Shown here: positions 1-10,439 of the stretch, in pieces
Layout: every line of letters begins with the position of its first letter
How positions within the stretch are numbered: the first letter of the stretch is position 1
Translations under genes and position numbers: made by a program
Notes under the pieces: generated by a model
The model's input: the letters and a program-made list of their open reading frames with translations, nothing else
Told to the model about the DNA's origin: nothing
Databases searched by the model: none
Origin: Tetraselmis striata
Lineage: Eukaryota; Chlorophyta; Chlorodendrophyceae; Chlorodendrales; Chlorodendraceae
Direction of reading: 5' to 3'
Length of the DNA: 64,000 bases
Assembly: GCA_006384855.1 (NCBI GenBank)
Contig: VCJN01001169.1
Coordinates: 62,001-126,000, forward strand

Positions 1-430
1 CAAGACATGCCTACTACTCTTGCATGTATAGTAAGTCGCTAGTAAATCCGGGCCGTTCTTTCCACAAACCGAATTAGCAGTGAATCCGGTAGCGCGGCAG
101 CGGTGGCGCGGAGATTGAGAGACCACAATATAATAAAGATGCATTTGTGTGTGCAATGTAATAGCCAGTCAATGATGGCGATGTTCATGAAAATGTTAAA
201 TGTGTAGCACAGGGCAGCCTTGTGTGAAAATTGTGCACTTGGTCCCCACCCCTGTCCCTGCCCTTTACATGTACTACAATGTCTACGGCTGGCATTGGCA
301 AACGATACAATAGTACTAAGCGCCTCCAGTGTCCGAATCCGCAAGCGCAGCCGTGCTGGCGGCTGATGCCGCCGACGCTGACGCTGACGCCGTGAGTCGG
401 GGCTGTCGCTCCCTGTTGCGGGTGCCCGCC

Positions 431-860
431 TCATATGCGCTCCATTGCTTGCTTGGCCAATTGCTTGTTCATGTTCTTGAGCTTATGCTGGCCGTTGGGC
501 TTGAACCTGCGTACGATGTGCTTCCGCCCATCTGCCTCGCATGCCTGCGCGATGTAAGAAAACATTTGCCAATGACGCACAGTACAGTCGCAGCCATCAG
601 CAACGAAAAGGGCAGGATGTACCTCGCAGATGGGCAGCACGACGTGGTGGACGTCATGCAGGTCTTTGTGGCGCCGTCCGGCTCCAAGTTGTCAAGCACA
701 GTGTACGCATAGCAGATCCGGGTTGAACCACGCCACCGACTTCTTTTGGTGGGTGTGGTACTCCCACTCCACCACGGACTCGCATGTCAAGGCATCATCA
801 CAAGCAAAGGTGTCGAGGAAGGGGCGATCATTCCTCTGGCAAGGGCGCGGAGCTTGTGCA
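431..860 (-). other. Possible exons of an unidentified protein
   Basis: Two stretches on the minus strand read like coding sequence. The right one (about 860-720) includes the peptide VVEWEYHTHQKKSVAWF and reaches a possible GT donor near 715. The left one (about 655-431) includes VLPICEVHPALFVADG and HWQMFSYIAQACEADG and ends at a TGA. They lie in different frames and would need a short intron near 660-715. I do not recognise the family. The composition is balanced, unlike the Ala/Arg-rich shadow frames nearby, which is the main reason to list it. It could equally be an exon relic. No start codon or upstream exons could be fixed. Confidence 0.25.
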
Positions 861-1212
861 TAGGAACCGGTCCTTACGACGACGCCGTCATGGTGGCGCG
901 CATGCACTAGTATGTGAGAGTTGGCGGCCAGCATAGGTTGCTGGCGGGCGCTGGAATTGTGATGAGGAGCGGTCGTCAATCGGTAGGAGGTAGCGAGAAG
1001 GTAGGCAGGTTTGCATGCGGGCAGGCACGGTGGCAGCAGCGGCAGCGGCGATAAGGATAAGGATAAGGACAAACGGGAGGTGCACAGGGGGCGCTGGAAG
1101 GCTGTATACTGCTTAAAGTACTAATTACAAAACTTTCGCAATTTACACCCCCCCCCCCCCCCTTCGTTTCCACGGATAATACTGACCTAAACCAGGCCAT
1201 TTTGTCGGAATG

Positions 1213-1275
1213 GCCTAAAAGGGGATACTGGGGCGGCCCCGGCCGATGACCCGGGGCGAACTTTACTTTAGTTTT
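1213..1275 (+). repeat. 3' fragment of the SINE family also found at 20.2 kb and 48.7 kb
   Basis: Positions 1225-1270, read on the plus strand, match the reverse complement of 20218-20266, including GGGGCGAACTTTACTTTA. Only the 3' end of the element is present. The tRNA-like head seen in the copies at 20.2 kb and 48.7 kb is missing here. The rest of 1-1677 holds a poly-C run at 1147-1162, Ser/Leu-rich spurious frames and the upstream region of the dehydratase gene. Confidence 0.6.
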
Positions 1276-1677
1276 AGCATCATAAATAAGGATTGAAAAG
1301 TGCCATCACCACCCCTCGCCGGCTTCAATGTTTTTTACTTTCAGGCTAGACAGCGCATTAATGTTATTATTACGGCGGGTGATATTAAAGGTCAGCTCAT
1401 GTAATTAATATTAAAGGTTATTCGTCGACTGAAAAATTGCGTTGGCCAGCCGCGATGACGGCGCATCGTCAGCGCCTCACAATGTACCCAAATCAGCAGC
1501 GGCAGCAGCAGCAGCACGGCACAGCCGTCACTACTCGCCCCCCCTCCCCCTCTCTCTCACCCCCCCCCCCCCCCTTAAGCCTCCCAGGGACAACTCTTTC
1601 CACTATTGCGAGGCGGGCCGTTCGTTGCTAGAGAGGTGGCCGTGCGAGTGGGCGAAGATAATAAGAGCGGCGACACG

Positions 1678-2587
1678 ATGGCAGCCGCCGGCATGTCGAT
1701 GGCACCCGCAATGGCACCAACGCGCCGCGCCGCCGCCTCCAGACAGCGCAGCCCCCATTGTGCCAGGACGCACGTGCCCTGCTGCCTGTCGTGGCACCTC
1801 GCTTGCCTGTCTCTCCGTCCGATGCCGTATCGGCGACCGCTTGCTGGGCCAGCCAGGGGCGCCACTGAGAAGGGGGATGACAATACGGCGACGGAGCCAA
1901 CAGCTCCTCCCGCCGCCGCACCAAGCAAGGCTGCCGGTGCGGACAAGACGCACCGACGCATCGCGTACCACGGCGTCCCGGGCGCCTTTGGAGAAGCGGC
2001 GGCGCTGCTGGCCTGCCCAGCATGGGAAGCTGTGCCATGTGATGGCTTTGAGGGTGTTTTCCAGGTGGGACAAAGCACACTGCCGGATGTCTGTGCAATA
2101 GCGGGCAGGATGTGGGGACTAAGCTAGGCCATGCTATGCTATGCGTGCGTAGATGGTAACTATGCTGCGCAATGTGGGGTGGTGAGCAGGCCATCTGCGA
2201 GTACACGGTTGACCGGGGGGTGCTGCCCATTGAGAACTCTCTCGCCGGTAGCTTGCACTCGGTGTACGACCTCATGCTGCGCTACCAGCTGCACGTTGTC
2301 GGGGAGGTCACGATGCAGGTGTGCTCACCCTCCTCACCGCCCTGCTTCGCGCTTCAACGGCCGCTACCTGGGCCGATCATCTGACGCGCCATTGGTGGGC
2401 AGATCCGTCACAACCTCGTGGGTCCAAAAGGCATGAGCAAGAGCCAGGTGAAGCGGGTGGTGAGCCACCCGCAAGCGTTCGCTCAGTGCGACAACTACCT
2501 CAGGTGCGTCGGGCATGTACCCATGGAACGCCGCTAGATCTCGGCAATGTCGGGCCGCTGCGGCAAAGCAATGCATGTGCAGGATAG

Positions 2588-2618
<31 letters not shown>

Positions 2619-3734
2619 GGGGGGAGGGAGGGCATGATGAACTGCTGTGCTGATGGGGCTTGATGACGCGAACGTCGGTGTAGGCAGCTGGGGGTTGCTC
2701 GGGAGGAGGCCGCCGACACGGCCACAGCGGCGCAGTCTCTGAAAGACCGCAAAGAAGCCGGCGTGGCCGCCATTGCGTCGCTCAAGGCGGCGGAGACGTA
2801 TGGTCTGGCAGTGCTGGATGAGGTAACCCCTGGCCTGCTGCTTCCGCCTACAAGTCGCTGGCGTGCAGCTCTGGGATGGGTGGCGGCAGGTTGCGGAATG
2901 GGCTGCTGCCTGTGGGTGACGCGGTGCTTGTGCGACGTGTTCTCCACCTATTGCATGCTGTGACTGCCTATCCCCCTGGCGATTCCAGGATGTGCAGGAC
3001 CTGGACGACAACGTCACCCGGTACGTCGTGCTGGCGCGCAACGCTGAGCTCAAGGTGCGCACCCTGCCTCCGCCAGACCTCAGCATGCTGCCGGCATGGG
3101 TGCTCGCAACCAATGCTTGTGCCGGGCTCCAGTGTTGCCTGGAGGCCGTCTCAGTAGCTAGGCAACATTGCCAACCACGCCTGATGTGCCCCTCTCCCCC
3201 CTTCCGTCTGCCCCTTCGTGTGGCTGCACAACAGGACCAGGATTCACAGCAGACCTTCAAGACCTCCATCATCTTTTCCCTGAATGTGAGCGCCGTCCCC
3301 GTAGGCCAACAGCCCACTGCGGGCCACACCTGCGTGTCTGACCTGCGGACGCCCCGCCGCAGGATGGGCCCGGCGTGCTGTTCAGGGCGCTCAGCGTCTT
3401 CTCGCTGCGGGAGATTGACGTCACGAAGATCGAGTCCAGGCCCATGCGAAGCGACCCGCTGTTGCGAGGAGAGCTGGGTGCGGCCCGGCCCCTTTGGCTT
3501 TCGCCCCCACTTGGCTTCACTCCCTGTCGCCCCCATGCCAACGTTGATTGTCCCGATTGCTCTTTCCGTGCAGGGCGGAGATACAACTACATTTTCTATG
3601 TCGATTTTGTGGGCTCCCTGTCGAGCGAGGCCTGCCAGAACGCGCTGCGCCACCTGAAGGAGTTTGCGCCCTACTTGCGGGTGCTGGGCTCGTACCCGCT
3701 GCTGGCCGTGGAGCCCCCGGATGAGAGCGAATAG
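1678..3734 (+). CDS. Arogenate/prephenate dehydratase, plastid-type, 8 exons
   Basis: Decarboxylating dehydratase of phenylalanine synthesis (arogenate to Phe and/or prephenate to phenylpyruvate), expected in the plastid. Exons: 1678-2064, 2190-2318, 2403-2503, 2684-2822, 2989-3054, 3235-3285, 3363-3477, 3574-3734. All junctions are GT-AG and keep frame, giving 382 residues. Residues 1-100 are Ala/Arg/Ser-rich, as in a transit peptide. The PDT domain follows, with [24 protein letters not shown] and the catalytic-Thr region NVTRYVVL (Tyr where many members have Phe). The ACT regulatory domain near the C terminus carries GVLF and KIESRP, the Phe-binding motifs, so feedback control by Phe is likely. 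ATG 1678 was chosen because it precedes the transit-like region; an in-frame alternative near 1606 is not an ATG. Substrate preference (arogenate versus prephenate) cannot be read from the sequence. Confidence 0.93.
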
Positions 3735-5039
3735 CTGTGCAGCAGCAGGGCATAGATACTGCAAGCCGCCGGGGTGGTGTGGGTGGGGGTGGGGTCCGTG
3801 CCGGGACAAAGCACCGCAGAGCGTATGGCTTGGCAGTCCCTGCATCAGCGCTGCCCGGCGCTTTTCGCTGCTGAGGTGCCATTTAATACCATCGGTCATC
3901 ATCTCTGGCGATTTCTAGACATGACGTAGCTTTGGTAACCATGAAAGTGAATGAACATCATGCTCTCAGTGCGCTGTGTGCGATTGCTGGGCGTGTCGTC
4001 TTCCATGGCACTGCTGTATGGTGGCGCCCCCACCTGCCCAGCACCTCCGTGATGTCACACCACTTTTTTTCCGCCCAATCCTCAAATCCCTAAACCCACA
4101 ATGCTGATGATTCACCGGTACAGCACCGGCACGCAACTGCGCGTGGCTGCTGGTAGCCACCTACGTGCGTGCTCGTACCGATACTGAGTGGATTGCACGC
4201 ATTGCGCTGCGGCCGTGTGCCTGAAGCTGCAGAGACTGTGTCTACAAAACGAAGGAGGTGCAGACGTGCAGACCCGAATGGCTTTGTATGCTACCTTGGG
4301 CTGAAATGGTGCTGTATACTTATTGGTGGTGTCAGGATAAGACACGTCTTTTATGATGATGCTGAGCACGTCACTGAGTACCAATATATCCCTCCACCGC
4401 CACGTACTATCCAATTTATTTTTTGCCACCATATAGTATTTGTCCTTTATTGTACAGTGGTCGCTAAACACCTTTTGCATGTTAGTAGCTATGAATATCC
4501 TATTGATATGTACCGTATTACTGCGCGGGTGTTAGCCAGCATGCCCCGAAGCCCTCTCATCTGCCTTGAAGGACAGCAATATAAGAACCCGGTAGCTACC
4601 TGCTACCCTTGCCGCTGCTGTAGCGCGGCTAGTTCTTATAAATGCGTAATCCTCTACCCGTAGCTGTCGGTGATTATCGTAATTTATAGGAAAAGTAAAT
4701 AAATGATTTTCCTCAGTAGTTGGCCCGGAATATTACGGGTGATCGCTAGCAGCTAGTGCGCGGGTCTTTCTAGGGTGTTGCCCGCAGCCGCCCCGCTGCT
4801 GGCTGGGGCGCAGACCGGCCGCGGTGGATGAGCGGCTGCCAGCTCTTCGTCGCTACTGCCCTCGATCGACTTGGAAGCTGATCGCCGTCGCAGCCCTGTC
4901 AGCCTTCTTCCAGCCGGGCCAGACTCCCCGGGCGACATCCAACAGCCCCACCTACCCCGCGCACAGTGGTTCCCACCCGCCAAGGCGTCTGACCACCAAA
5001 GCGCAGCAGCACCGTACACTCGCAGCGCCGCGCCCGGCG
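3735..5039. other. Intergenic region, no gene recognised
   Basis: This holds the 3' side of the dehydratase gene and the upstream region of TIM50. It is AT-richer around 4300-4720. Open frames occur on both strands (for example 4169-4663), but none has family features, splice structure or convincing composition. Confidence 0.5.
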
Positions 5040-8000
5040 ATGGCTCTCGTCGCGCGCGCCGTGGCGGCGGCCGGCCGGCGCGCACTGGCGAGCCGCGCCG
5101 GCGCCGGCCTGCTCGCGCCCGCCGGGCGGCGCACGCTCAGGTGCCCCGCCCTGTCCCCACCCCCAAACCAGCTCTGCCATTATCTTCTCTGCTTGCTCCA
5201 ATGACAGCACTCCTCTTGCTATTGAGGGCGCTCGGCTTTGCCTCCAGGGAAAGGGGGGGGGGGGGGGGGGGGGTCACCAAATATATTCAAAAGTGGCTGC
5301 ATCGTCCAGCGCCAATCATCGCGCGGAGCTTATTCGACGCTAGTGTGATGATGCGCCAGCTGAGATTACACGCTCCGAAGGTCAAAGCAATTGCCTTGAC
5401 ACGGGCGCATGCGGGACTGAAATCAAGAAGGGGGATGTACATCCGCCCCATCTCCCTCCCAACTAGAGCTCGCCGCCATCGCGCCCTCCCCCCCCATCCC
5501 AGCTGTGCGCAGCTGGCGCCTCATGCTGACCGAGCAGCCCCCCGGGCAGTGCTGCATGCGCCCGGCAGGCAGACCGGTGCTCAATCATGTAGCATGCATT
5601 CGCTAACAACTATGGGGAAATGTGAACCGTGCGGGTGTGGCTTGTGCCTTTACATGGCAACGGTCTAGACTGGCACTGCATGCCTTGCCGTGCATCGGCA
5701 GCGCCAGTAGTCGCCTGCTGCAGCTACGCAGTATTAGGACCGCCTGCCTACCCTGACGAGCTGGTGCCCCCCCACCCACCCGCCTTTCGCCACGTGCTGC
5801 CACTGCCGGCCACCCATGACCCGGGGATGACAGCAAGGAGGCGGGCCCGGACACCAGCAAGATCAAGGCGCTGCTAGAGGAGGCGGCGGCGGGCGGGTTG
5901 CCGGCAGAGAGCGCCGCGGCGCGCGCGGCGGCGGAAGCGGAGGCGGCGGAGGCGGCGGCGCTCGCGGCGGAGGGCGGCATCGGCGCCAAGATCGGCAACG
6001 CGCTCACGCTGGCCGGGCTCGCCGGATCCGCGTTCTTCGGGTACTACACGTACAAGTACACGACGAATGAGATGGAGGCGAGCCTGGACGAGCTGACGGA
6101 GGGCGGGGAGGTGGCGCCGTGGACGGCGGCGTGGGTGGCGACCATGGAGCAGTACCTGCGCGTGCGGCGCAAGGTGGAGGGCTGGGTGAAGGACTACGCG
6201 GACCCGCCCACCGACAAGCTGCTGCCCGACATCCCGCCCAACATCATGTGCGCCCCCTCTCTTTCCTTTCTCTGCGTGCCCGCTCCCCCAGCTTTTATGT
6301 ACACATACATACATATATGTGCATATATGTGTGTGTACATAATGAGTGATTGTGTCCATGTATCGCTGTATGTATTTGAGGACATCGTTGGCGTCGACTT
6401 TATCCGATTGCGTTCGACCCAGTGCAGTGCGAATTCCATATGGACCGGTTTCGACATCCGAGTCCCGGATGACTCTGCCCCAGTATCGCAGGCCTTGCTC
6501 CCAGGCGGCTGCTGACCCCCCCCCCCCCCCCCCCCCACCCCCCCCCCGATCCCGCAGCTACCCGCGCCTCACGGTGGTGCTCGACCTCAATGAAACCATT
6601 GTGCACTCGGACTGGACTCGCGGCCGCGGCTGGAAGGTGTTCAAGCGCCCCGGAGTGGTGCGCCCCCCTCCCCCCCAACCCCCTCCCCCACACACACACA
6701 AAACCCCCTCCCCCATCCACCAAGAATTACCAAATTACCGTACCAGTCAATTGCGTATGCTTGCCGCAACAAACGAGTGAGTGTGTTTGCACCGTCAAAT
6801 TGATGATTCCGCGATGTAGTCCTGTTGCATTCGGATTGTCAGATACCCGGACTATTCCGGTTTTCAGCCCCCCCCCCCTCCCCCCCCCCCCCCCCCAACC
6901 ACCACCACCAACAAGCAACATCAAACAACCGACTGGATGTAAAGCGCCCAACTACTAGCAAGCAACATTACGGAACATCAGTGGGCATCCAGCAACGCGC
7001 ACATGAGACAACACCATATACGATCAGATACTGCGCTTAGGTACTGAAGTGCTCGTCGTCATGGATGCTTCCGTGGGGGGTATCAATGCAGCAATGACAC
7101 GCGCACAACGCGTGACACTTCGAGTACTCGCCCCGGTACCGTCCCGGTACTCTAGATTTTTCCGGATCGAAACCCGCACACGGATCGATGAAATGCTTAC
7201 CCTGTAGTTAAGCCCCTCCGTTACACAGGGCTTAACTACAGGGTTGCTGTGTGTTCACTGATGTCCACTGATGTCACTTTTTGGCTTGCCGGTTGCGGCC
7301 GCTTCAAAAGCGGAATATTCACTCTTATGCGAGTAGTGAGCAGTCAAGAAGAAGTGTACACAGCAAACCCGTAGCGCGGCTATGGTACAGTCTGCTTGCG
7401 GGCCACTCCCTCGCATGTCCGGCCTGCCAAGCGGAGCGCAGCTTCCTGACATCAGCGGCCATCGGAACCCCGGGGGATGCAAGAGAGTGCACCCGCCTTG
7501 GCCGTAGAGGTCTAGCCTTGCGGTTGCAAGCGGCATGGGTGATCTGGTTGCGGAGCAATCGCGTTTTGAAACTGCCGTGGCTGCTCCAAAACCATCCACC
7601 CTGTCTCGTAGAATACCCGGTGTCCAACTCGCCAGTCTATTAGGATGGGAGCTCGGCAAATAGAATATAATACAAAGAAAACAAAACGTTTCGATAATAT
7701 GCGTTTTCTCGAAAGAAACCTGGCAGATACATCTTTGTCGTATCGACAAAGATGTATCAGATGGCACTAAGGGCAATTTTCTTTGCGAAATCATTGCAAA
7801 TTGATTTCAGATAGCACTAAGGGCAATTTTCTTTTGTATTGCTCATTTATTTAGAAAATTTTGATTACATGGTTGCAAAAGAGATAGCAATACAGGAATG
7901 CGGGCCAATATACGACGATGAGATTACGTTAGCGAGTCTTACGCACCCGGGATTAGTACAAGGAGTGCAACGCCCGCCAACATATCGCCCCGGTAGTACC

Positions 8001-8342
8001 AGTACCCGAGTAATCAGGCTTGTTGCAAGTAGCGGTTTATTGAAACGTTTGAAGGGCGACAAATCTAAACACGGCCAGGCACCGCCGTTTGAAGTTAACT
8101 GCCATCTATGCGCTAGTACTACCTAGCCGTCTCGGAGCCGTGGTCCGATGGTTTCGGAGCTTTTGCTTCTGAATCACTCCCCTGTCTCCCGATTGACGAA
8201 GGTAGTCAAGTTGGGCCAGGTCTGTTTGGGAGCGCTGTGCTGACATCATGCCGGATATGGATATGGTCTTGGAGGAGCCGCATCTGAAATCACATCAGCA
8301 TCTGCTCCGAAACCACCCAGTGGCATGGAAAATAGAGAGGGA

Positions 8343-8391
<49 letters not shown>

Positions 8392-10053
8392 GGGGTAGAG
8401 AGTGTAGCAGCGCCTCTGACAATGACAGAGATGGGCTGCTCCAAAACCATGTAGCCAAAACCCGATGCCAGCATCCCCCCCCCCCCCCCCCCCCCCGGCC
8501 CCCCAACCAACCGCCCCCCAACCAATCGCCCGTCCTCCCTTCCCCCGGGCGACTGCTACCCACACTCCCCCTTTCTTTCTCCCCAATTACCCTTGACGGG
8601 CGCCCCGCTGGTGTGCACCCCGCAGGAAGACTTCATCCAGGCGCTCGCGCCGCAGGTGGAGCTCGTCCTCTACACCGACCAGCTTTCCACGTACGCGGAG
8701 CCCATCCTGGACCGCATCGACCCCAACCGCATGATCCGCTTCCGCCTCTACCGCGACTCGACGCAGTACCACGTGCGCCAGCCTTCCCCCTCCCCCCCCC
8801 CCTCCCCCCACCATCCTACGCATGTCCCGCGTCCACATGGGAAAGTCTCAGAGTGCCATCACTCAGCTGACGAGCCGCTGCCTCGGTGCCACGCAGAACG
8901 GGCGGCACATCAGGGACCTGTCGAAGCTGAACCGCGACCTGGGCCAGGTGCGCCTGCTCCCGCCTCCTAAGAGCCTGTCCCTCCGGCCCGGGCTCGCCAT
9001 TGCTGTGCCTTCCTACGATAACCTGCGCCCGCATGGCGTGGCACTGACCACACGTCGCATAACACGTCATGTCATAATAGTGTGACCTGGTAGTGATAGT
9101 GTGCCATGAAGCCGCCGGACAGCCAGAGCATGGCTATACGCACGCAATCCGGTTTCGAATGCCGGCATGCGCAGAAGCATCGGAAAGTTTGCACGGAACA
9201 GTCTCTGCGCCATAGCACACGAGCGGTGAGGCGGAGAGTGTGTATCCTCTGACATGAAGCCGTGATTTCATCTGCCGGATCGAATTCGTGCGAGACATGG
9301 CGCAGAGCATAGATCCAGTAGCGGGCATAAGACTTTCGGGTTTGAGGGATTAGGCTTTCCAGGGGTTTTTAAAGCCCTAACTTTTGTCAGTCGAGTGGGA
9401 TATGGTGGTACAGACGGGGTTACCACTGGTTGCGGAGTAGCGGTGGGGCACGGCATGTCCATATGCACATGGGACGACTTGCACATCTGGCGATCGCGCG
9501 TGCCAGTACGCGTACTCGTACAAGGGTACTGGTACAGGTTACGAGTACCCTTCTAAGGGGCGGCAGTCCGCCGCAAGTGGACAGCCCCGCACGTGCCTGT
9601 GCAAATGCCGCATCATGACGATTGTGCCCCCGGCGTCCTTTCCTCCCCTCACTCAGATCATCTTCATCACTTCCAATCCGGAAGCGTACGAGTTTCAGCC
9701 AGAGAATGCCGTCAAGGTGCGGCAGCCACGCGATCCCTACCACTTTCGCGGGTGTGCAGGAGGGCTCTGTGTCAGGGCCGAGTGAAACCCTACTCAAAAC
9801 CTTGCATATCCGTTAACGCTGTGCTGTGACACAGATCAAGCCGTGGAAGTGCGACGAGGGCGACACCGTGCTGCTGGACCTGCTGCCCTTCATCGAGCTC
9901 ATCGTGAAGACCAACGTGGCGGACGTGCGCGCGGTGATGAAGAGCTACGAGGGGCAGGACATCCCCACTGCGTTCCGCGCGCGCATGGAGGAGCTGGCGC
10001 AGCGGAGACGGCAGCAGCAGCCCCACGGCTTCCTGGGCATCCAGCTGCGATGA
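5040..10053 (+). CDS. TIM50: Mitochondrial import inner membrane translocase subunit TIM50, 7 exons
   Basis: Receptor of the TIM23 complex that takes presequence proteins from the outer membrane translocase. Exons: 5040-5140, 5834-6247, 6558-6657, 8626-8772, 8897-8947, 9657-9716, 9835-10053. All are GT-AG and in phase, giving 363 residues. The N terminus is Arg/Ala-rich without acidic residues, as in a mitochondrial presequence. A membrane segment lies near residues 75-97 (ALTLAGLAGSAFFGYYTY). The FCP1/HAD-like domain follows, with LTVVLDLNETIVHSDW, GWKVFKRPGV, VELVLYTDQLSTYAEP and HIRDLSKLNRD, then a C-terminal helical part ending in GFLGIQLR. The phosphatase motif DxDx(T/V) reads DLNET, so the second Asp is replaced; land-plant TIM50 has the same change as far as I recall. 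Introns 1 (693 bp) and 3 (1968 bp) are long and repeat-filled. Confidence 0.94.
7200..7243. repeat. 16-bp perfect inverted repeat in TIM50 intron 3
   Basis: Positions 7200-7215 (CCCTGTAGTTAAGCCC) are the exact reverse complement of 7228-7243, with a 12-base loop. It lies inside TIM50 intron 3. It could be the core of a small foldback element. No target duplication was identified. Confidence 0.7.
7726..7834. repeat. 15-bp hairpin followed by a duplicated 26-bp segment in TIM50 intron 3
   Basis: Positions 7726-7740 and 7744-7758 are perfect reverse complements separated by 3 bases. Directly after, 7759-7784 is repeated at 7809-7834 with one mismatch (core GCACTAAGGGCAATTTTC). The surrounding intron is AT-richer than the exons. 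Confidence 0.7.
8336..8388. repeat. (GA)n microsatellite
   Basis: About 26 GA units in TIM50 intron 3, with an interruption near the 5' side. A poly-C run at 8477-8496 follows in the same intron, upstream of exon 4. Confidence 0.95.
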
Positions 10054-10439
10054 GGGCGCCGGAACCGGGCTGGCCACCCTGGCTTTACCCTGGCGCCGGC
10101 CGCTTTCCGGGCGCGCCACGGGTGGCTCCGAATGGCCGCAGCAGCGGGTTTTGGCTTGCCCTGGCCCCATGCTAGGCGAGGCCCCTTGCAACAGAGCCCA
10201 GCCCTCGCGAACAAATCGCGCCGCACCCGCTGCATACCCTCATCCCCTGACGAAGTTACTGCATGGGCGGTAGCACTTGGTGCCGCGATGATGTTGAGAC
10301 GCTACCCAACCAAGAAATATTGCTCTCACGTCACCCTCATGACGCTGACTTACAATGATGTTGCAGTATAGGCTCTCCTTGCTTGCTTCCAAGGGGGCAA
10401 CCGCGCAACGCCTCAACATGAATACATGAAGCGACCGCA

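Noticed and set aside
2364-3902. Long minus-strand frame of 512 codons opposite the dehydratase gene
   Set aside because: It covers exons and introns of the plus-strand gene, is Arg/Pro/His-rich, and includes the poly-G run. It is a GC-rich shadow frame.
9505-9550. GTAC-rich motifs as regulatory sites (also 17225-17285, 19990-20030, 20738-20760)
   Set aside because: They recur widely in introns and intergenic DNA without a fixed position relative to genes. No function can be supported.
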